Shown piece by piece: positions 55,086 through 64,000 of a DNA stretch of 64,000 nucleotides (position 1 is the stretch's first letter; each line of letters starts with the position of its first letter). Location: assembly GCA_029547705.1 (NCBI GenBank), contig JAKPOU010000017.1, forward strand, positions 144,703-208,702, written 5' to 3'. This stretch comes from Bacteroidota bacterium (GTDB lineage Bacteria > Bacteroidota > Bacteroidia > Bacteroidales > VadinHA17). The notes under the pieces are model-generated. The model worked only from the letters and a program-made list of their open reading frames with translations. It did no database searches and was not told the origin of the DNA. Made by a program: the position numbers and the translations under genes.

Positions 55086-55205
55086 ATTGAGACAGCTCCG
55101 GGATTATTGCAAATTGCAGAAAATGCTGATCCGATTCAATTCTGGCGTACTGCCAGTGGTAATGAAGTTCATTTTGTTACAGCGGTCAAAGAAAGCTATG
55201 GCTGA
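55086..55205 (+). pseudogene. Possible C-terminal remnant of a DUF4143-type ATPase
   Basis: Plus strand reads IETAPGLLQIAENADPIQFW and then RTASGNEVHFVTAVKESYG before a stop. The 'WRTxSGxEVxFV' string is the C-terminal signature of AAA ATPase/DUF4143 proteins; no open frame extends upstream past a nearby stop. About 40 codons remain. Confidence 0.45.
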
Positions 55206-55222
55206 CAAAGCCGTTAACTATC

Positions 55223-56797
55223 TTACCGGACCTTCGCTCCGGAAAAATAAGTAAAAGAATAATCAACTTCGGCATTTCCATAGACCACCGCTGGCGGATT
55301 GGGATCAATGACAAAGCCACCAAGGTAAGCTGATTCTCCTGCTGCCATATATATGGTTATGTTAATATCCACCAGGTCATGACTCGAGGTCGCGTTTTTC
55401 CAGCAACCGTAATAGAACTTATCACCTGCATTAATGAAAGGGTATATTAAACGCCCGGGGGTTATTTCATCGAAACTTATTGCACCCCTGAAAGAATATA
55501 TCCCAGCCTCGGGTGCAGTAAAAGTGCTTGTAGTTTTGTCGAAAGCATTTCCCTGATTTTCCCACACCGTACCTCCGGAGCTGAAATCGATCTTCCGGTT
55601 TACTCCAAGCGGCGTCGGGAAGTTGTAAGAGGTGGTAAGTTTAACCTCAAAATAAATATGATTAACAGGTGGGGCAGGGATCGGCTCCCATGTTGCACGG
55701 CCAAAGGGATCCGAGGTCAGAACCTTACCTGTACCAGGATTACCTCCCCTGATCCTTACCTGTCCGTCGATATCTAGTTTTGCATTGGGAGTTGTGGTAC
55801 CGATCCCAATATTACGAGTGTTAAAAGCAATATACATCAATGTTAAGGGATCGTCATTATTTTCATTTAACATGGAAAAATTACTGCTACCGTCAATATT
55901 TATATACCATTCATATTTAGGTTGGTTAGTATTTCCAATTTTAAATTGAGGCCCATAATAGTCTTTGATATGTAATTTAGCTTCGGGACTAAATACCCCC
56001 ATTCCAATATTGGTGCCATCGTCAATAATGGATCCTGATACAAGGCCGGTCCCGTTACCTCTTGGAATCTGTTTATCCCCTATTCCTGTAATCTTACCCG
56101 CTGCCATTGAGCTTATCTGTCCCGATGTAATACCAGCCGCTGGTGAGAGTTGTGTGGTGGTGATACCTGAAAGTCTGGCAAGGGGCAACGTTCCCTCCGT
56201 AATATTATTAGCCAAAATGCCTGTTCCGACTTTTGATCCTGACAGACTACCATCAGCAAGATCCGCCACATTAGCATTCACATTGGTAAGATTATTCCAG
56301 TGAACAGATGCCTGACCACTTGTCTGAAGATTGGATTTTGTATAATAATTACCTGAAGCTGCTGCCCAAACCGGGTCAGTTTCCGAATAAGATGATGTTC
56401 TTTCGGAATATAATGCATAAGGAACACTCAGGATCTGGCTTTGACCTGAAATAGTATAATTGGTACCGCCTTTCGGATCAATTTCAGTCAGGAGAAAATA
56501 AGGTCCTTTTGACCAGTCGATTTTCGAGAAATCCCCGGAGGTAACACCGCTTCCGATCTTAAGAGTTAGTAGCCCGTTTTCATTTGTGGAAGGATTGGGA
56601 GAATAAGTCTCCTCGTAAACAATTATCTGGAAAGGACTTCCCCGAGAAATAGTGGTTTTTACTCCTATGCTCTTTTCGGTGATAAGTTCACCGCCTGCAC
56701 CTCTTACCACACATTGATAACTCATCAATTGCGGCGCTTGGGCAATAATATTAGCAGACAAGACAGCAATTGCTGTAAGAGTTAATAATTTTTTCAT
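55223..56797 (-). CDS. Secreted protein with a C-terminal C1q-like domain
   Basis: 524 aa. Signal peptide MKKLLTLTAIAVLSANIIA, an N-terminal beta domain (QLMSYQCVVRGAGGELITEK...), a stalk-like repeat region rich in small residues (SGSKVGTGILANNITEG, IGDKQIPRGNGTGLVSGS), the IGIGTTTPNAKLDI motif common before phage- or fibre-like head domains, and residues 379-524 that match the C1q/TNF-like jelly roll: FEVKLTTSYNFPTPLG, STFTAPEAGIYSFRGAIS and a final VDYSFTYFSGAKV. C1q heads usually trimerize. Likely a trimeric surface fibre or adhesin. It is followed on the same strand after a few bases by the small T9SS gene's start region, so expression may be joint. Confidence 0.82.
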   Translation of the reverse strand: MKKLLTLTAIAVLSANIIAQAPQLMSYQCVVRGAGGELITEKSIGVKTTISRGSPFQIIVYEETYSPNPSTNENGLLTLKIGSGVTSGDFSKIDWSKGPYFLLTEIDPKGGTNYTISGQSQILSVPYALYSERTSSYSETDPVWAAASGNYYTKSNLQTSGQASVHWNNLTNVNANVADLADGSLSGSKVGTGILANNITEGTLPLARLSGITTTQLSPAAGITSGQISSMAAGKITGIGDKQIPRGNGTGLVSGSIIDDGTNIGMGVFSPEAKLHIKDYYGPQFKIGNTNQPKYEWYINIDGSSNFSMLNENNDDPLTLMYIAFNTRNIGIGTTTPNAKLDIDGQVRIRGGNPGTGKVLTSDPFGRATWEPIPAPPVNHIYFEVKLTTSYNFPTPLGVNRKIDFSSGGTVWENQGNAFDKTTSTFTAPEAGIYSFRGAISFDEITPGRLIYPFINAGDKFYYGCWKNATSSHDLVDINITIYMAAGESAYLGGFVIDPNPPAVVYGNAEVDYSFTYFSGAKVR

Positions 56798-56803
56798 AAT
56801 GAT

Positions 56804-57292
56804 TTACTGTTTAACGATTTTAAAAACTTTAACCTGAAGATTATTTTTAATGACTTTCAGGAAATAGATCCCTGGCCTGAGATTATCCATTAATAAAATG
56901 GTCTCTTTATCTTCAATCTTAAAGTCTTGAATTAGTATTCCACTCATAGTAATAAGCTGGAAACTCATATTGTCATTCTCAAACGATCCGATAACCAGTT
57001 TGAGACAACCTTTGACAGGATTGGGATATACCATACAATCCAGAGTTATATCCTCTGTATTTTCAATTGCCGTAACAATTGAGATCTCCCAGGGTTGTTG
57101 AACACCCTGTATTATATACCCGGTTGATCCCTTAAATTGATGGTAAACTACCTGACCGACCGTATAGGAGGCACGGCCTCCCGCACCGGTGGCTGTGCCG
57201 CCGGTTGCGGGAATGGATTCCTGACCTGTTGAAATCTGAGTATAGAATAAGATCAGGGAGAGGAAAGAAATGATTCTTTTAATTTGTCTCAT
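56804..57292 (-). CDS. Small secreted protein with T9SS type A sorting domain
   Basis: 162 aa. Signal peptide SFLSLILFYTQISTG, a short beta region (GGTATGAGGRASYTVGQVVYHQF), then the T9SS C-terminal domain beginning YPNPVKGCLKLVIGSFE and ending FLKVIKNNLQVKVFKIVKQ. Almost all of the mature protein is the sorting domain plus a linker. It lies 6 bp from the C1q gene, so the two may be cotranscribed; it could help attach the C1q protein. Function unknown. Confidence 0.8.
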   Translation of the reverse strand: MRQIKRIISFLSLILFYTQISTGQESIPATGGTATGAGGRASYTVGQVVYHQFKGSTGYIIQGVQQPWEISIVTAIENTEDITLDCMVYPNPVKGCLKLVIGSFENDNMSFQLITMSGILIQDFKIEDKETILLMDNLRPGIYFLKVIKNNLQVKVFKIVKQ

Positions 57293-57343
57293 AGATTTCG
57301 AATTATTATTTATTCTTAATTCCCTTTCAGGAAATCATTGTTT

Positions 57344-57946
57344 CTAAAACATCATCGGCATTTCGGAGAACTTGATATTCTTTGGAATAGCAAAATATTT
57401 GGCATCAACGGGAATATTGGTCTGGATCTTTGTCGCCTCCTGATGGGACACCGTTCCCATTACATTCATATCCAGAAGCATGAGTATACCGTTCCATGTA
57501 AGGACTTTCCCCATATCCCCTTTTACTACCTTACATGGTTTACCAAGGAAAGTTTCATCAGGGGCCTTGTTGAATCCCATCTTAGAAAACATCGATTCCG
57601 TGAAGGATTCAAAATCTCCTTTTGATGATTCGGCCAGCCATGTGATTATCGGGTTTTCGAGCTTTAATCCCTCATCAGGATGATCAAGATCCCATATATA
57701 CTGGTAGTCCCCGAAAGTAACAATCCAGCCTTTACCTTTTTCACCATCTGCAACCGCATCGGTATACATGGCGCTTTTCATACCATAATCGTCAAAATAA
57801 AGTGTTCCTTTTCCGACTTTATCACCAGAATAGGAATATTCAATAATCCCTGATTTAATACCGTAAGGTTTCAGGGTAATTTCCTGTCCTGCCAGCTTCG
57901 GCAGGATAATAAACAGACTGACTGTTAATACAATTAGTTTTTTCAT
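57344..57946 (-). CDS. Secreted protein of unknown function, duplicated in part downstream
   Basis: 200 aa from ATG 57944-57946 (a second ATG two codons earlier is possible). Signal peptide MKKLIVLTVSLFIILPKLAG, then alternating strands such as GIIEYSYSGDKVGKGTLYFDDYG, resembling secreted DUF4412-type proteins. Its last 47 residues, from MLLDMNVMGTVSHQEATKIQ to SEMPMM, are repeated with about 90% nucleotide identity (by eye) at 63162-63290. Gap of 51 bp to the small T9SS gene. Confidence 0.65.
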   Translation of the reverse strand: MKKLIVLTVSLFIILPKLAGQEITLKPYGIKSGIIEYSYSGDKVGKGTLYFDDYGMKSAMYTDAVADGEKGKGWIVTFGDYQYIWDLDHPDEGLKLENPIITWLAESSKGDFESFTESMFSKMGFNKAPDETFLGKPCKVVKGDMGKVLTWNGILMLLDMNVMGTVSHQEATKIQTNIPVDAKYFAIPKNIKFSEMPMMF

Positions 57947-58020
57947 GATCATAATTATTGGAATGTTTCTATTGTTTTAATAATTGAAGAATGAACCATA
58001 ATATGTATATATTTAGCATT

Positions 58021-61000
58021 TTACGGTCTTAACAGTATCAGTTTCCCGGCAGACCTATATTCACCTGACATAATATGAATGAAATACATCCCGTCGGGGA
58101 GCGACTCTGCATGAAATTCAAATTCATTATATCCCGGAGACTTGTTTTCATTGATCATTGTCCTGACTTTATGACCTGACAGGTTATATACCTCGATCTT
58201 CACATGTGTTGGTTGTGACAGCTCATAACCGATGATGGCTGATTCGCGGAATGGATTGGGATAGATCCTGATCCGGCTGATTACATCAATAGTCTCAGAC
58301 TGATCTATCCCTGTCTGGCTCGATTCAATAAAAGTATATGTATCCGGTGTACTTTTCATTGTTTCAGTATTTCCAACCCTGTCGGTTGCAATGGACCAGA
58401 AACCATAGTACGAACCATTTTCACCGGTGAATGTCACGGTCGTATCTTTAGTCGTTTTCCATAAATAGGCATCTCCATAGTCCTTTGAAACATAAATGTC
58501 GAAATGATCGATTCCGCTCCCGGTATCATCTCCGTTAAGATTAATATTGAATGACAGGCTGGTTTGAACTGGTTCAAGTTGTTCAACATAACTCCGGGGA
58601 GGGATAAAGTCGAAAATATTGGTGTAAGGCCCATATTCCGGTGCAGGCCCCCAAGGGCCGACACCGTCGAAATTCACAAATGCCTGGTTCTCGAAGCTGG
58701 TTCCATGGGGTAACCGGGCTTCGGGTTCTATGGTGAAATTCACCCAGCCTGCCTGATACCCGGTTGAATCAATGGGCGGAAGATATCCTGCCATAGGATT
58801 ATCGGGTAATTCCCTTGTGAACGGATCAAGTGTGGTATGAACCCAGAACACTTCCCTGCTCCGGTAATCAACGCTTCCTTTTACATTCACAACATACGGC
58901 ATTTCAGGCCGGCAATCGATATTGATGTCAAAATACTGTCCTCCGTCGAGGTTCATTTTCCATTTCAGGAAACCTATTTCGGTAAACCTGAGTGTTTTCA
59001 GGTTGAAATTGGTATCAATAGTATCCCTTATATAAACGATCGCAGCCGGAGCAGTGGCATCTTCCTTATTCCAGTAATCGATACGGTATTCAAACAGATC
59101 GAGTTTACCAATATATCCATTGCCAAATTCCATTCCAAAGCCTGCCGGACCATATTTATCCTCCGGTGTACTCGACGAAACTGCTCTCTTATTTTTTTCT
59201 TCCTCGTTATAAGCATCCCTTGTACAAAGTTCCTTCAGGTAATTGTGAAGCTTGTCCAGGCTGTTGGCGCATTCTCTTCCTTTCTCCGAAACAACTTTTA
59301 CACCTTCCCTGGCTAAATGGTATGGAATAATATAAGGCAGCTTACCAGGGAGATGATCTAAAACGCTGATATACTTTTCGTTCGCGTTTCTGGCCTTTTT
59401 CTTGCCACTGCTACTGCTTTCTTTCTTCTTATTTGTATCACCCTTATCATTCCAGAGATCAATAAACCCGGTAAGTTTTAGATCTTCGAGATAACTTTTC
59501 GTAGAATCGGGGGTGCTTTCAGATGAAATTAAAAACTGATACCAGGCGGTAGCCATAGGTTCCTGTAAGGAATAATAATCGGCTTCACTTATGATTATCG
59601 TCTTATACCCTACTTTAAAAGTTTCATCAGCAGGAATAATGGATTTATAGTCTCCTTTTTTAGTTTGGCCGGCGGGGAAAGAGGAAGAATAAATATTATA
59701 AATAAACTCCACCTCATCTCCCACCCTCAGGTTCTCTATAAAAAATGGCATTACGGTAAATACCTCATCCTGGAATGCTTCATTCATTAATCCGGCATCA
59801 TATTCAGATTCGGGTGTATCGGTTACCAGAATACGTACAAGTTCACTATCGGTATAGAAATAACCGGCTATAAAAGGAATATCTACTGTTCCTTTGTTCG
59901 AAATCCTGATAATGCACTTCTGCTCCCTTCCGACACGGTAAGTGTCACTGGTAAGCAAATATCCACCGATCGTCGCATTTACCCGGGGTGATATTTTAAT
60001 ATTTTTGCTGTAACGTACCAGTGTATCAGGTCTTGACACTTCCAGGCGATAGTTACCCGGATCAGCTTCACTGAAATCATAACCGGCAACCAGTTCCCTT
60101 CCCTCACTGGCAATTTCCCTTATATTCAGAGGGATTATCACTTTTCCGGTTTCACTTATAAGGTTTACATGGTTTACTGAAGACAAACCCGATCCGAAGA
60201 GAGTGAAGGAAGCGTCGCCTTTTCCCAGCTCATGGGTTGATAAATCACGCAGGGTTAACAGCGCTGAATTTTCCGACCATGCCCCCCCGACATACAGTAA
60301 ATAAACTCTCGACTGGTCCTGGCCATATTTATCTGAACTTTCGTCACTTCCGAAAAGTACAGCGGAATCCATATACCGGATGTAATAACGTCCTGCTTTG
60401 GCATCGGGAACTTTTCCCCTGATATGATAGCCTTCCCCCGGGTTTTCAAATATCCAGCCCTTATCAAGATCACTGATTTCATCATATGCGACATAGATTT
60501 TGCTCCAAATGCCATATCCCTGGGTTTCTAAATAGAGCGTATCCACCGGCTGGCTGATTTCAATCATTTTCCAGTCGTTTCCGTAGGGATGGGTTATCAC
60601 TCCTGTACACCAACCGTTCAATTTTGCTTCAGGCAACCGACCGGTAAAAAGAACAGAACCCCGGATTTCATCTTCAAAGATTTCAGGAAAAACCGGCAAG
60701 AGATATTGACCGGGCTCAGGCTGGTTAACTTCAAAAATAAGATCATCATATTTCTCCAGGTCTCCAAAGAGATTAAACCAGGTCTGATCGCCATGTTTTA
60801 AGGCAACATTCCCATGCCACGTTTGGTCATATCCAATATTATTACTCCTTTTCAGGATCACAAAAAGCTTTTCGAGCCCTTGAGGTACAGAACAATAATA
60901 ATTACCGGGTACTTCATAGTCGGAGTATGTCCCGAAAGGAACTTCGATTGATGCACCTCCCCGGTCGATGCGCATAGTGACATCCACAGTATTTTCAGTG

Positions 61001-62895
61001 ACCTCCTTATCCATGCAGAGAGTCATGAAATGGTTGCCGGACTGATCAAGAATAATATTCTTTTTGAAAGAATAGGTTATCAGATATCCGTTGTCAGAAA
61101 TTCTTCCAGTCGGTTTTCCCTCAATCCTTAACAATCCGCCCGAAGGTCTGGTGACATATAACCAGCTTGGTGTATTGATAATGTTGCCGACATTAGGGGA
61201 CAAAATCAACTCTTTGATTTCGGCCTGTACAAAAACAGTGTCGCCTGCAATTCCATTATATACTATAGATGGCGTTTCGTACAGTTCAATATTATCTTTA
61301 AAAATTTTACCAATTTCAAGCGGGACGGCATTTTCAGGAGGAACAATGGTTTTCAACAGGATATCGGTCTCAGCCGTAACGGTTAAAGAATTAATGGCAC
61401 TTATTGTAAAATTGCCTGATTGCTGTACCATATGAGTTTTACCGGTGTTAACGGTAATTACATCGCCTGCTGGTGTTACCATTGGCGAAGCTTCAGGAAG
61501 AATAATCCTGATAACATGATCGGCTTCAGCATTAAAAGAATAGGGGTATCTATGATAGGGAGGAACAGAAATATGGTACATATTATCTATTTCTATCACT
61601 GAAGGTTCCGGGACAAGAGAAGCGCAAAACCTCATCTCAACAGGGCTATACCCTGTAAAATCATGCCAGATGGTAATTAAATAAATACCGGTGCTTTCCA
61701 GTGTTATTTCATTGAAAGAAAGTGATTTATCATTGTCTGAAGAAGTGCTGTCCAGCCTGAGGATTATTTCTCCCCCCGGATCTTTTAACTCCAGAATCCT
61801 GGATGGAAGATCCAGGCCGATCCTTAAAATATCATTCCGAGAGGCATGAAATGAGTAAACTTTTTTATACAGATGAGCCATTTCCCTGATGATGAATCTA
61901 CTCAGTTTATAAAATTCGGGTTTCATTTCAACACTCAGTCCATACCCTAAAATACCCTGCATGTCATAGCTGATGACCACCACATATGTTCCATCCTCTT
62001 CAACAGGGAGGGTATGAGCAATATGGTTTTCATCGATTATGTCCTTGCAGATTACAGTTTCGCCTCCCGGTGTTATAACTTGCATGGTTGTGTATGCTGT
62101 TGAACCTGTATAATTGATCTGCAGTGTATCTCCTGTACAGGCATAAAACCGTAAATAATTCACACCGAAGTTGGCCAGTGCACCAGCGTACAGTTCATTG
62201 AATTTAATAAATGAAGCCTGAACAGGTTCAAGCAGGTAAAGAGAAAGGGAATATTGCTGAAAGCCCCATCCCGGAGTAACCGTGATCAGGTAGTCGCCGT
62301 TTTCCTCCAGTTCAAAATCCAGTTTGAGTCCATTTGGGGGAGGCGCAGCAAATGACTGATCATACAACACGGTTTTCGACGGGCTTGTAATTTTTAAATT
62401 AGCCACAAACATTCCCGAAATGCCAATCCGGATCTTATCATCGGCTTTCCCGCTGAAAGAGTAATTGACAGGGGAATCATCCGCACTTATTTCCTTAAGA
62501 ACATACTCACCGTATTTAACAGGGATTGCCTCCCCGGGTACTATATTATCCGCCTTGACAATCCGGCACTGGTACACAGCCATTGTTCCGGTGGTGGAAA
62601 AACAAATCTGGTATGTACCCGGGTTTTGGAATATTATTTGCGCCTTCTTCGGGTCAGTTGCAAAGATGGCCATATAATCGCTGAATAGTTCCTGCCCGTT
62701 GTAAATAACTTTAATGTTGACATTCATGAGATTATAGCTCAGCAGGTATTCTCCGGCCTCTTCAATGAAGAGTTCATAGCATTCCGTACCCGGAGCATTG
62801 AATGCACCCATAATATCCTCCCCTGGTTCGATAATTTCCTGGCTGTATAAAGTAAAAGATGTTATTAAAAGCAGGGGAAGAATTGACAGTTTCAT
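58021..62895 (-). CDS. 1624-aa secreted multidomain protein with T9SS sorting domain
   Basis: Signal peptide MKLSILPLLLITSFTLYS. Residues about 20-760 hold tandem beta-sandwich modules of the pre-peptidase C-terminal (PPC) kind, with repeated NPGTYQICFS and GDYLITVTPGWG patterns. A lysine/serine-rich linker is near residue 1155 (KKKESSSSGKKKARN). About 1240-1450 is a conserved surface module seen in many bacterial adhesive proteins (STPEDKYGPAGF, ATAPAAIVYIRDTIDTNFNL, GTSFENQAFVNFDGVGPWG). About 1460-1530 is an Ig/FN3-like module (GSGIDHFDIYVSKDYGDAY), and from 1541 a T9SS type A domain starting RIYPNPFRESAIIGYEL. A likely surface or released adhesive protein; no catalytic motif seen. Confidence 0.85.
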   Translation of the reverse strand: MKLSILPLLLITSFTLYSQEIIEPGEDIMGAFNAPGTECYELFIEEAGEYLLSYNLMNVNIKVIYNGQELFSDYMAIFATDPKKAQIIFQNPGTYQICFSTTGTMAVYQCRIVKADNIVPGEAIPVKYGEYVLKEISADDSPVNYSFSGKADDKIRIGISGMFVANLKITSPSKTVLYDQSFAAPPPNGLKLDFELEENGDYLITVTPGWGFQQYSLSLYLLEPVQASFIKFNELYAGALANFGVNYLRFYACTGDTLQINYTGSTAYTTMQVITPGGETVICKDIIDENHIAHTLPVEEDGTYVVVISYDMQGILGYGLSVEMKPEFYKLSRFIIREMAHLYKKVYSFHASRNDILRIGLDLPSRILELKDPGGEIILRLDSTSSDNDKSLSFNEITLESTGIYLITIWHDFTGYSPVEMRFCASLVPEPSVIEIDNMYHISVPPYHRYPYSFNAEADHVIRIILPEASPMVTPAGDVITVNTGKTHMVQQSGNFTISAINSLTVTAETDILLKTIVPPENAVPLEIGKIFKDNIELYETPSIVYNGIAGDTVFVQAEIKELILSPNVGNIINTPSWLYVTRPSGGLLRIEGKPTGRISDNGYLITYSFKKNIILDQSGNHFMTLCMDKEVTENTVDVTMRIDRGGASIEVPFGTYSDYEVPGNYYCSVPQGLEKLFVILKRSNNIGYDQTWHGNVALKHGDQTWFNLFGDLEKYDDLIFEVNQPEPGQYLLPVFPEIFEDEIRGSVLFTGRLPEAKLNGWCTGVITHPYGNDWKMIEISQPVDTLYLETQGYGIWSKIYVAYDEISDLDKGWIFENPGEGYHIRGKVPDAKAGRYYIRYMDSAVLFGSDESSDKYGQDQSRVYLLYVGGAWSENSALLTLRDLSTHELGKGDASFTLFGSGLSSVNHVNLISETGKVIIPLNIREIASEGRELVAGYDFSEADPGNYRLEVSRPDTLVRYSKNIKISPRVNATIGGYLLTSDTYRVGREQKCIIRISNKGTVDIPFIAGYFYTDSELVRILVTDTPESEYDAGLMNEAFQDEVFTVMPFFIENLRVGDEVEFIYNIYSSSFPAGQTKKGDYKSIIPADETFKVGYKTIIISEADYYSLQEPMATAWYQFLISSESTPDSTKSYLEDLKLTGFIDLWNDKGDTNKKKESSSSGKKKARNANEKYISVLDHLPGKLPYIIPYHLAREGVKVVSEKGRECANSLDKLHNYLKELCTRDAYNEEEKNKRAVSSSTPEDKYGPAGFGMEFGNGYIGKLDLFEYRIDYWNKEDATAPAAIVYIRDTIDTNFNLKTLRFTEIGFLKWKMNLDGGQYFDINIDCRPEMPYVVNVKGSVDYRSREVFWVHTTLDPFTRELPDNPMAGYLPPIDSTGYQAGWVNFTIEPEARLPHGTSFENQAFVNFDGVGPWGPAPEYGPYTNIFDFIPPRSYVEQLEPVQTSLSFNINLNGDDTGSGIDHFDIYVSKDYGDAYLWKTTKDTTVTFTGENGSYYGFWSIATDRVGNTETMKSTPDTYTFIESSQTGIDQSETIDVISRIRIYPNPFRESAIIGYELSQPTHVKIEVYNLSGHKVRTMINENKSPGYNEFEFHAESLPDGMYFIHIMSGEYRSAGKLILLRP

Positions 62896-62906
62896 ATATA
62901 TATGAT

Positions 62907-63314
62907 TTATAATGGTTTCTTTTTTCTTGTTACCTGCCAGTTAAAGGTCATTTCTGTACGATCAGTATTTGATCTGAGTAAATATTCTTTTTCGGGAATC
63001 TGTCTTTTCAGTGGACTTTTTTTTCTGATTGTTGTCGCTTCATGGCCAAAACCTGGTCGACTATTTGAATAATCATATTGTATGGATATTAATGAAGCAT
63101 TGAATGAAGACAGATTATTATCAAGAGGCCGGTAATATTCCCATCGCTGGTTAAGCATCGGCATGTCGGAGAATTCGATATTCTTTGGAATGACAAAATA
63201 TTTGGCATCAACGGGAACATTGGTCTGGATCTTTGTTGTCTCCTGATGGGATCCTGTTCCCATTACCTTCATATCCAGAAGCATAATTAATAAGCTGATT
63301 GTAAATGCCACCAT
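62907..63314 (-). pseudogene. Chimeric fragment: copy of the 57344 gene's tail joined to part of the next gene
   Basis: An ATG-started frame of 135 codons. After a short hydrophobic start (MVAFTISLLI) it carries MLLDMKVMGTGSHQETTKIQ to SDMPM, matching the C-terminus of the protein at 57344-57946. It then continues as NQRWEYYRPL ... TFNWQVTRKKKP, which resembles the start (NQVWEYYRP) and end (KTFYWQITRTRK) of the protein at 63350-64000 with the middle missing. I read it as a shattered duplication rather than a working gene, though it stays open. Confidence 0.6.
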
Positions 63315-63349
63315 TATTTATATAATCTTATTGTTTTTTGTTTACTCGT

Positions 63350-64000
63350 TTATTTCCTAGTGCGTGTTATTTGCCAGTAGAAGGTTTTTTCGGAATATCG
63401 CCTGGAGTCAGGTCCGTATTCATTTTCGAGGACTACTTTACCTTTTCCTCCAAAAAATTTTTTACCATCACCGAATTTAACCAGCAGCTCGGGTTCTATT
63501 TCCGGGTGTTCTTCATCTTCAGGTATCTCTATATTAGCAGGCAGGGGAGTACCCATGTTATTTAAGAATGTCCTGAGAGACTGTGATATACTCCTGAACG
63601 TCGGATCAGGAACCGGGTCCTCAACAGGTCCGGGAGAATACTCGGAACGATATTCATCGGTCTTGTTTTCTGACACATTGACAGGTTTTTCTCCTTCTTC
63701 CTTGGACCATACTTTTCCTTTCTGCTGGTACCTTTCATGCCAGAAAAAATCAACGGCAAAACCTCCTGGTGAAGCCTTTACCACCTTGCCGGTTTCCTTA
63801 TCAATAATTACCAGGATATTTGATTGCAGTGCAGCTTCCTTTCCGAAAATTTCAAGGTACAGAGGTTCTTTGATGGTTATACTTTTCAAATCATGTCCTC
63901 CCGCCGGGGATGATGCATAACTACTGGTATATTTCCGGGAATAAATATTACAGTTGGTAAGGGTAATGCTTTTTGGCCGGTAATATTCCCATACCTGGTT
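63350..64000 (-). CDS. Secreted or surface protein, N-terminus outside the window
   Basis: Open on the minus strand from the right edge to the stop at 63350; at least 216 codons are present and no start lies inside. Seen from the edge: NQVWEYYRPKSITLTN, then SPAGGHDLKSITIKEPLYLE, a VDFFWHERYQQKGKVWSKEE stretch, a proline-rich part GPVEDPVPDPTF, and the final KTFYWQITRTRK. It is similar in outline to the DUF4412-like protein encoded at 57344. No known domain recognized. Confidence 0.65.
   Translation of the reverse strand, partial: NQVWEYYRPKSITLTNCNIYSRKYTSSYASSPAGGHDLKSITIKEPLYLEIFGKEAALQSNILVIIDKETGKVVKASPGGFAVDFFWHERYQQKGKVWSKEEGEKPVNVSENKTDEYRSEYSPGPVEDPVPDPTFRSISQSLRTFLNNMGTPLPANIEIPEDEEHPEIEPELLVKFGDGKKFFGGKGKVVLENEYGPDSRRYSEKTFYWQITRTRK

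Overview
The window reads as a chromosomal segment of a Bacteroidota (Bacteroidales-like) bacterium of moderate GC. The evidence is a SusC/SusD pair, several proteins ending in a type IX secretion (T9SS) sorting domain, -7 boxes of the TAnnTTTG type in front of many genes, genes mostly without Shine-Dalgarno sequences, and Bacteroidota-style gene sets such as hpt-adk-obg and mfd with coaX and lptC. No species is claimed.

Layout. (1) 1-2128, minus strand: L-fucose isomerase followed by a small membrane protein cut by the window edge. (2) 2284-6987, plus: lipA, lipB, recJ and a secreted neutral-ceramidase-like protein. (3) 7058-10507, minus: two outer-membrane-type proteins, one with a helix-hairpin-helix region, and purE. 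(4) 10596-15123, plus: a purine-salvage and ribosome-assembly run, hpt-adk-obg, then a PAP2 phosphatase, lplA and plsC. (5) 15437-20461: parE-parC-aroK. (6) 20573-26636: two overlapping genes, a 1012-aa multi-pass membrane protein with a HEAT-like C-terminal half and a 1016-aa membrane-anchored STAND NTPase with WD40 repeats. This is the best candidate here for an undescribed two-component machine. (7) 26771-28866: gpmI and a cysteine-rich DUF3109 protein. (8) 29037-34597: a small SusC/SusD/lipoprotein uptake locus ending in a strong bidirectional terminator. (9) 34777-40876, minus: mfd, a coaX-like gene lacking key catalytic residues, an outer membrane barrel and lptC. (10) 40975-47823: lysC, pyrC, and two polyprenol-sugar/glycosyltransferase loci (DPM-type GT2; GT39 plus GtrA).

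The right quarter is different. From about 47.9 kb there is a promoter with a 55-codon ORF, tRNA-Ile(GAT), three tandem 88-89-bp modules that copy the front half of tRNA-Ala but carry a foreign palindromic hairpin in place of the anticodon arm, and then the intact tRNA-Ala(TGC). The last 19 bases from the tRNA-Ala 3' end are repeated 191 bp downstream, like attL/attR of an integrated element, around a nested palindromic mini-element. Beyond this boundary lie a broken lemA fragment, an AT-richer AAA ATPase, a remnant resembling another ATPase, and a run of large surface or secreted proteins on the minus strand: a HYDIN/PKD/T9SS protein, a C1q-domain protein, a small T9SS protein, and a 1624-aa T9SS protein flanked by a gene and a shattered partial copy of it. 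I read this as an accessory region entered at tRNA-Ala. That is inference from the tRNA repeat and gene content.

Limits: all assignments come from motif recognition by eye. No database search, signal-peptide predictor or structure prediction was run.
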